NCBI GenBank assembly: GCA_030147455.1
Contig: JASKZU010000026.1
Span: 1 to 6,721, forward strand
Reading direction: 5' to 3'
DNA from: Planococcus sp. (in: firmicutes)
GTDB taxonomy: Bacteria > Bacillota > Bacilli > Bacillales_A > Planococcaceae
DNA: 6,721 nt
Part shown: in pieces, positions 6,276 through 6,721 of the stretch
Layout: every line of letters starts with the position of its first letter
Position numbering within the stretch: the stretch's first letter is position 1
The notes under the pieces: model-generated
What the model was told of the DNA's origin: nothing
The model's database searches: none
Seen by the model: the letters and a program-made list of their open reading frames with translations, nothing else
Made by a program: the position numbers and the translations under genes

Positions 6276-6307
6276 AAAAACCCCCGTACAATCCTCCGGG
6301 GGTTTTT
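6276..6307. terminator. Terminator of the ABC1/UbiB-type gene (works both ways)
   Basis: 10-bp perfect stem AAAAACCCCC / GGGGGTTTTT (6276-6285 with 6298-6307) around a 12-base loop. It starts one base after the minus-strand stop codon at 6309-6311 and ends in five T on either strand. Confidence 0.92.
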
Positions 6308-6308
6308 G

Positions 6309-6721
6309 TTATTTGAATTGATTGCTGCGCTTCATATCCCGTATTGCCTGGATCGACAACCTCACGAGTAAAATCACGCATAGGAACAGTCCGCCGTATG
6401 CCGCCGTGTTCAAATAAATCGCGTATACGGTATCGATAAATTGTGCAATGGCCAGCAATGCGGCCGACAGAATGCCGAATGTTATCCCTGACATTAATAG
6501 CACGAACCTCGAAAACAACTGCATGACAAACCCTGCATTGTGCTTATCGGAAAACACATCATGATGCAGGATGATTTTACCGCTTTCCACACGCCGCACC
6601 AATTGATCGATGCGTTTTGGCAGTTTTGCCACTTCCGGCAAGATCAGCACCAATTCTTCTTCTAGGCGCTCTTTTGTCGCACGCGGTTGCTTGAATGGCT
6701 TTTTCAGTACTTCGGTCTTTT
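6309..6721 (-). CDS. C-terminal part of ABC1/UbiB (AarF-type) kinase-like membrane protein (5' end outside window)
   Basis: The frame is open from the right edge to TAA at 6311-6309, giving 136 visible residues. The visible part is the tail typical of Bacillales ABC1/UbiB proteins: a helical segment with LILPEVAKLPKRIDQLVRRVESGKI, a short HHDVFSDKHN linker, then two hydrophobic segments (FVLLMSGITFGILSAALLAI and AAYGGLFLCVILLVRLSI) and a basic end (RDMKRSNQFK). The kinase-like catalytic domain would lie beyond the edge, so its ATP-binding residues cannot be checked. Relatives act in ubiquinone or other isoprenoid-lipid metabolism as atypical ATPases; in a menaquinone-using Firmicute the role is unclear. 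The TTG at 6653 is internal and not the start. The gene ends directly on its own terminator. Confidence 0.8.
   Translation of the reverse strand, partial: KTEVLKKPFKQPRATKERLEEELVLILPEVAKLPKRIDQLVRRVESGKIILHHDVFSDKHNAGFVMQLFSRFVLLMSGITFGILSAALLAIAQFIDTVYAIYLNTAAYGGLFLCVILLVRLSIQAIRDMKRSNQFK

Noticed and set aside
6309..6653. A complete 114-residue protein starting at TTG 6653
   Set aside because: The frame continues open to the window edge with sequence matching the ABC1/UbiB C-terminal region, so the TTG is internal.

Overview
The window looks like ordinary chromosome from a low-to-mid GC Gram-positive bacterium of the order Bacillales. Planococcaceae (Planococcus or a relative) is my best guess. 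The basis is strong AAGG/GGAGG ribosome binding sites, GTG starts, compact hairpin-plus-T-run terminators and Bacillales-like protein families. No rRNA, tRNA, insertion sequence, CRISPR array or phage gene is visible, and the genus is inference.

Layout. (1) 1-486, plus strand: C-terminal part of a RimJ/RimL-like GNAT acetyltransferase, cut by the left edge. It converges on (2) a minus-strand pair at 1853-526, an AraC-family regulator followed with an ATGA overlap by a TVP38/TMEM64 (VTT-domain) membrane protein. The two converging units share one perfect 23-bp inverted-repeat terminator that contains both stop codons. (3) 3309-2050, minus: a YeeE/YedE-family transporter, probably for thiosulfate or a related sulfur compound, with its own promoter and terminator. 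(4) Divergent from it, 3530-4285, plus: a membrane-anchored alpha/beta hydrolase closed by a hairpin terminator. (5) 4435-4830 and 4932-5819, plus: a small VOC (glyoxalase-fold) protein and a DMT/EamA exporter, possibly co-transcribed. (6) 5820-6308: an AT-rich stretch of nearly 490 bases without a convincing protein gene. It has a long hairpin at 5978-6026, a cluster of palindromes around a perfect TATAAT at 6175-6180, and a terminator at 6276-6307. (7) 6721-6309, minus: C-terminal end of an ABC1/UbiB (AarF-type) kinase-like membrane protein, cut by the right edge.

The genes do not form one pathway. The window is a run of short independent units, almost every one closed by its own terminator, carrying small-molecule modification, transport and membrane functions. 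I found no convincing undescribed multi-gene system. The places most worth a second look are the palindrome cluster and possible small RNA at 6120-6307, the YeeE/YedE protein with only three cysteines (one of them the last residue), and the shared terminator at 481-531.
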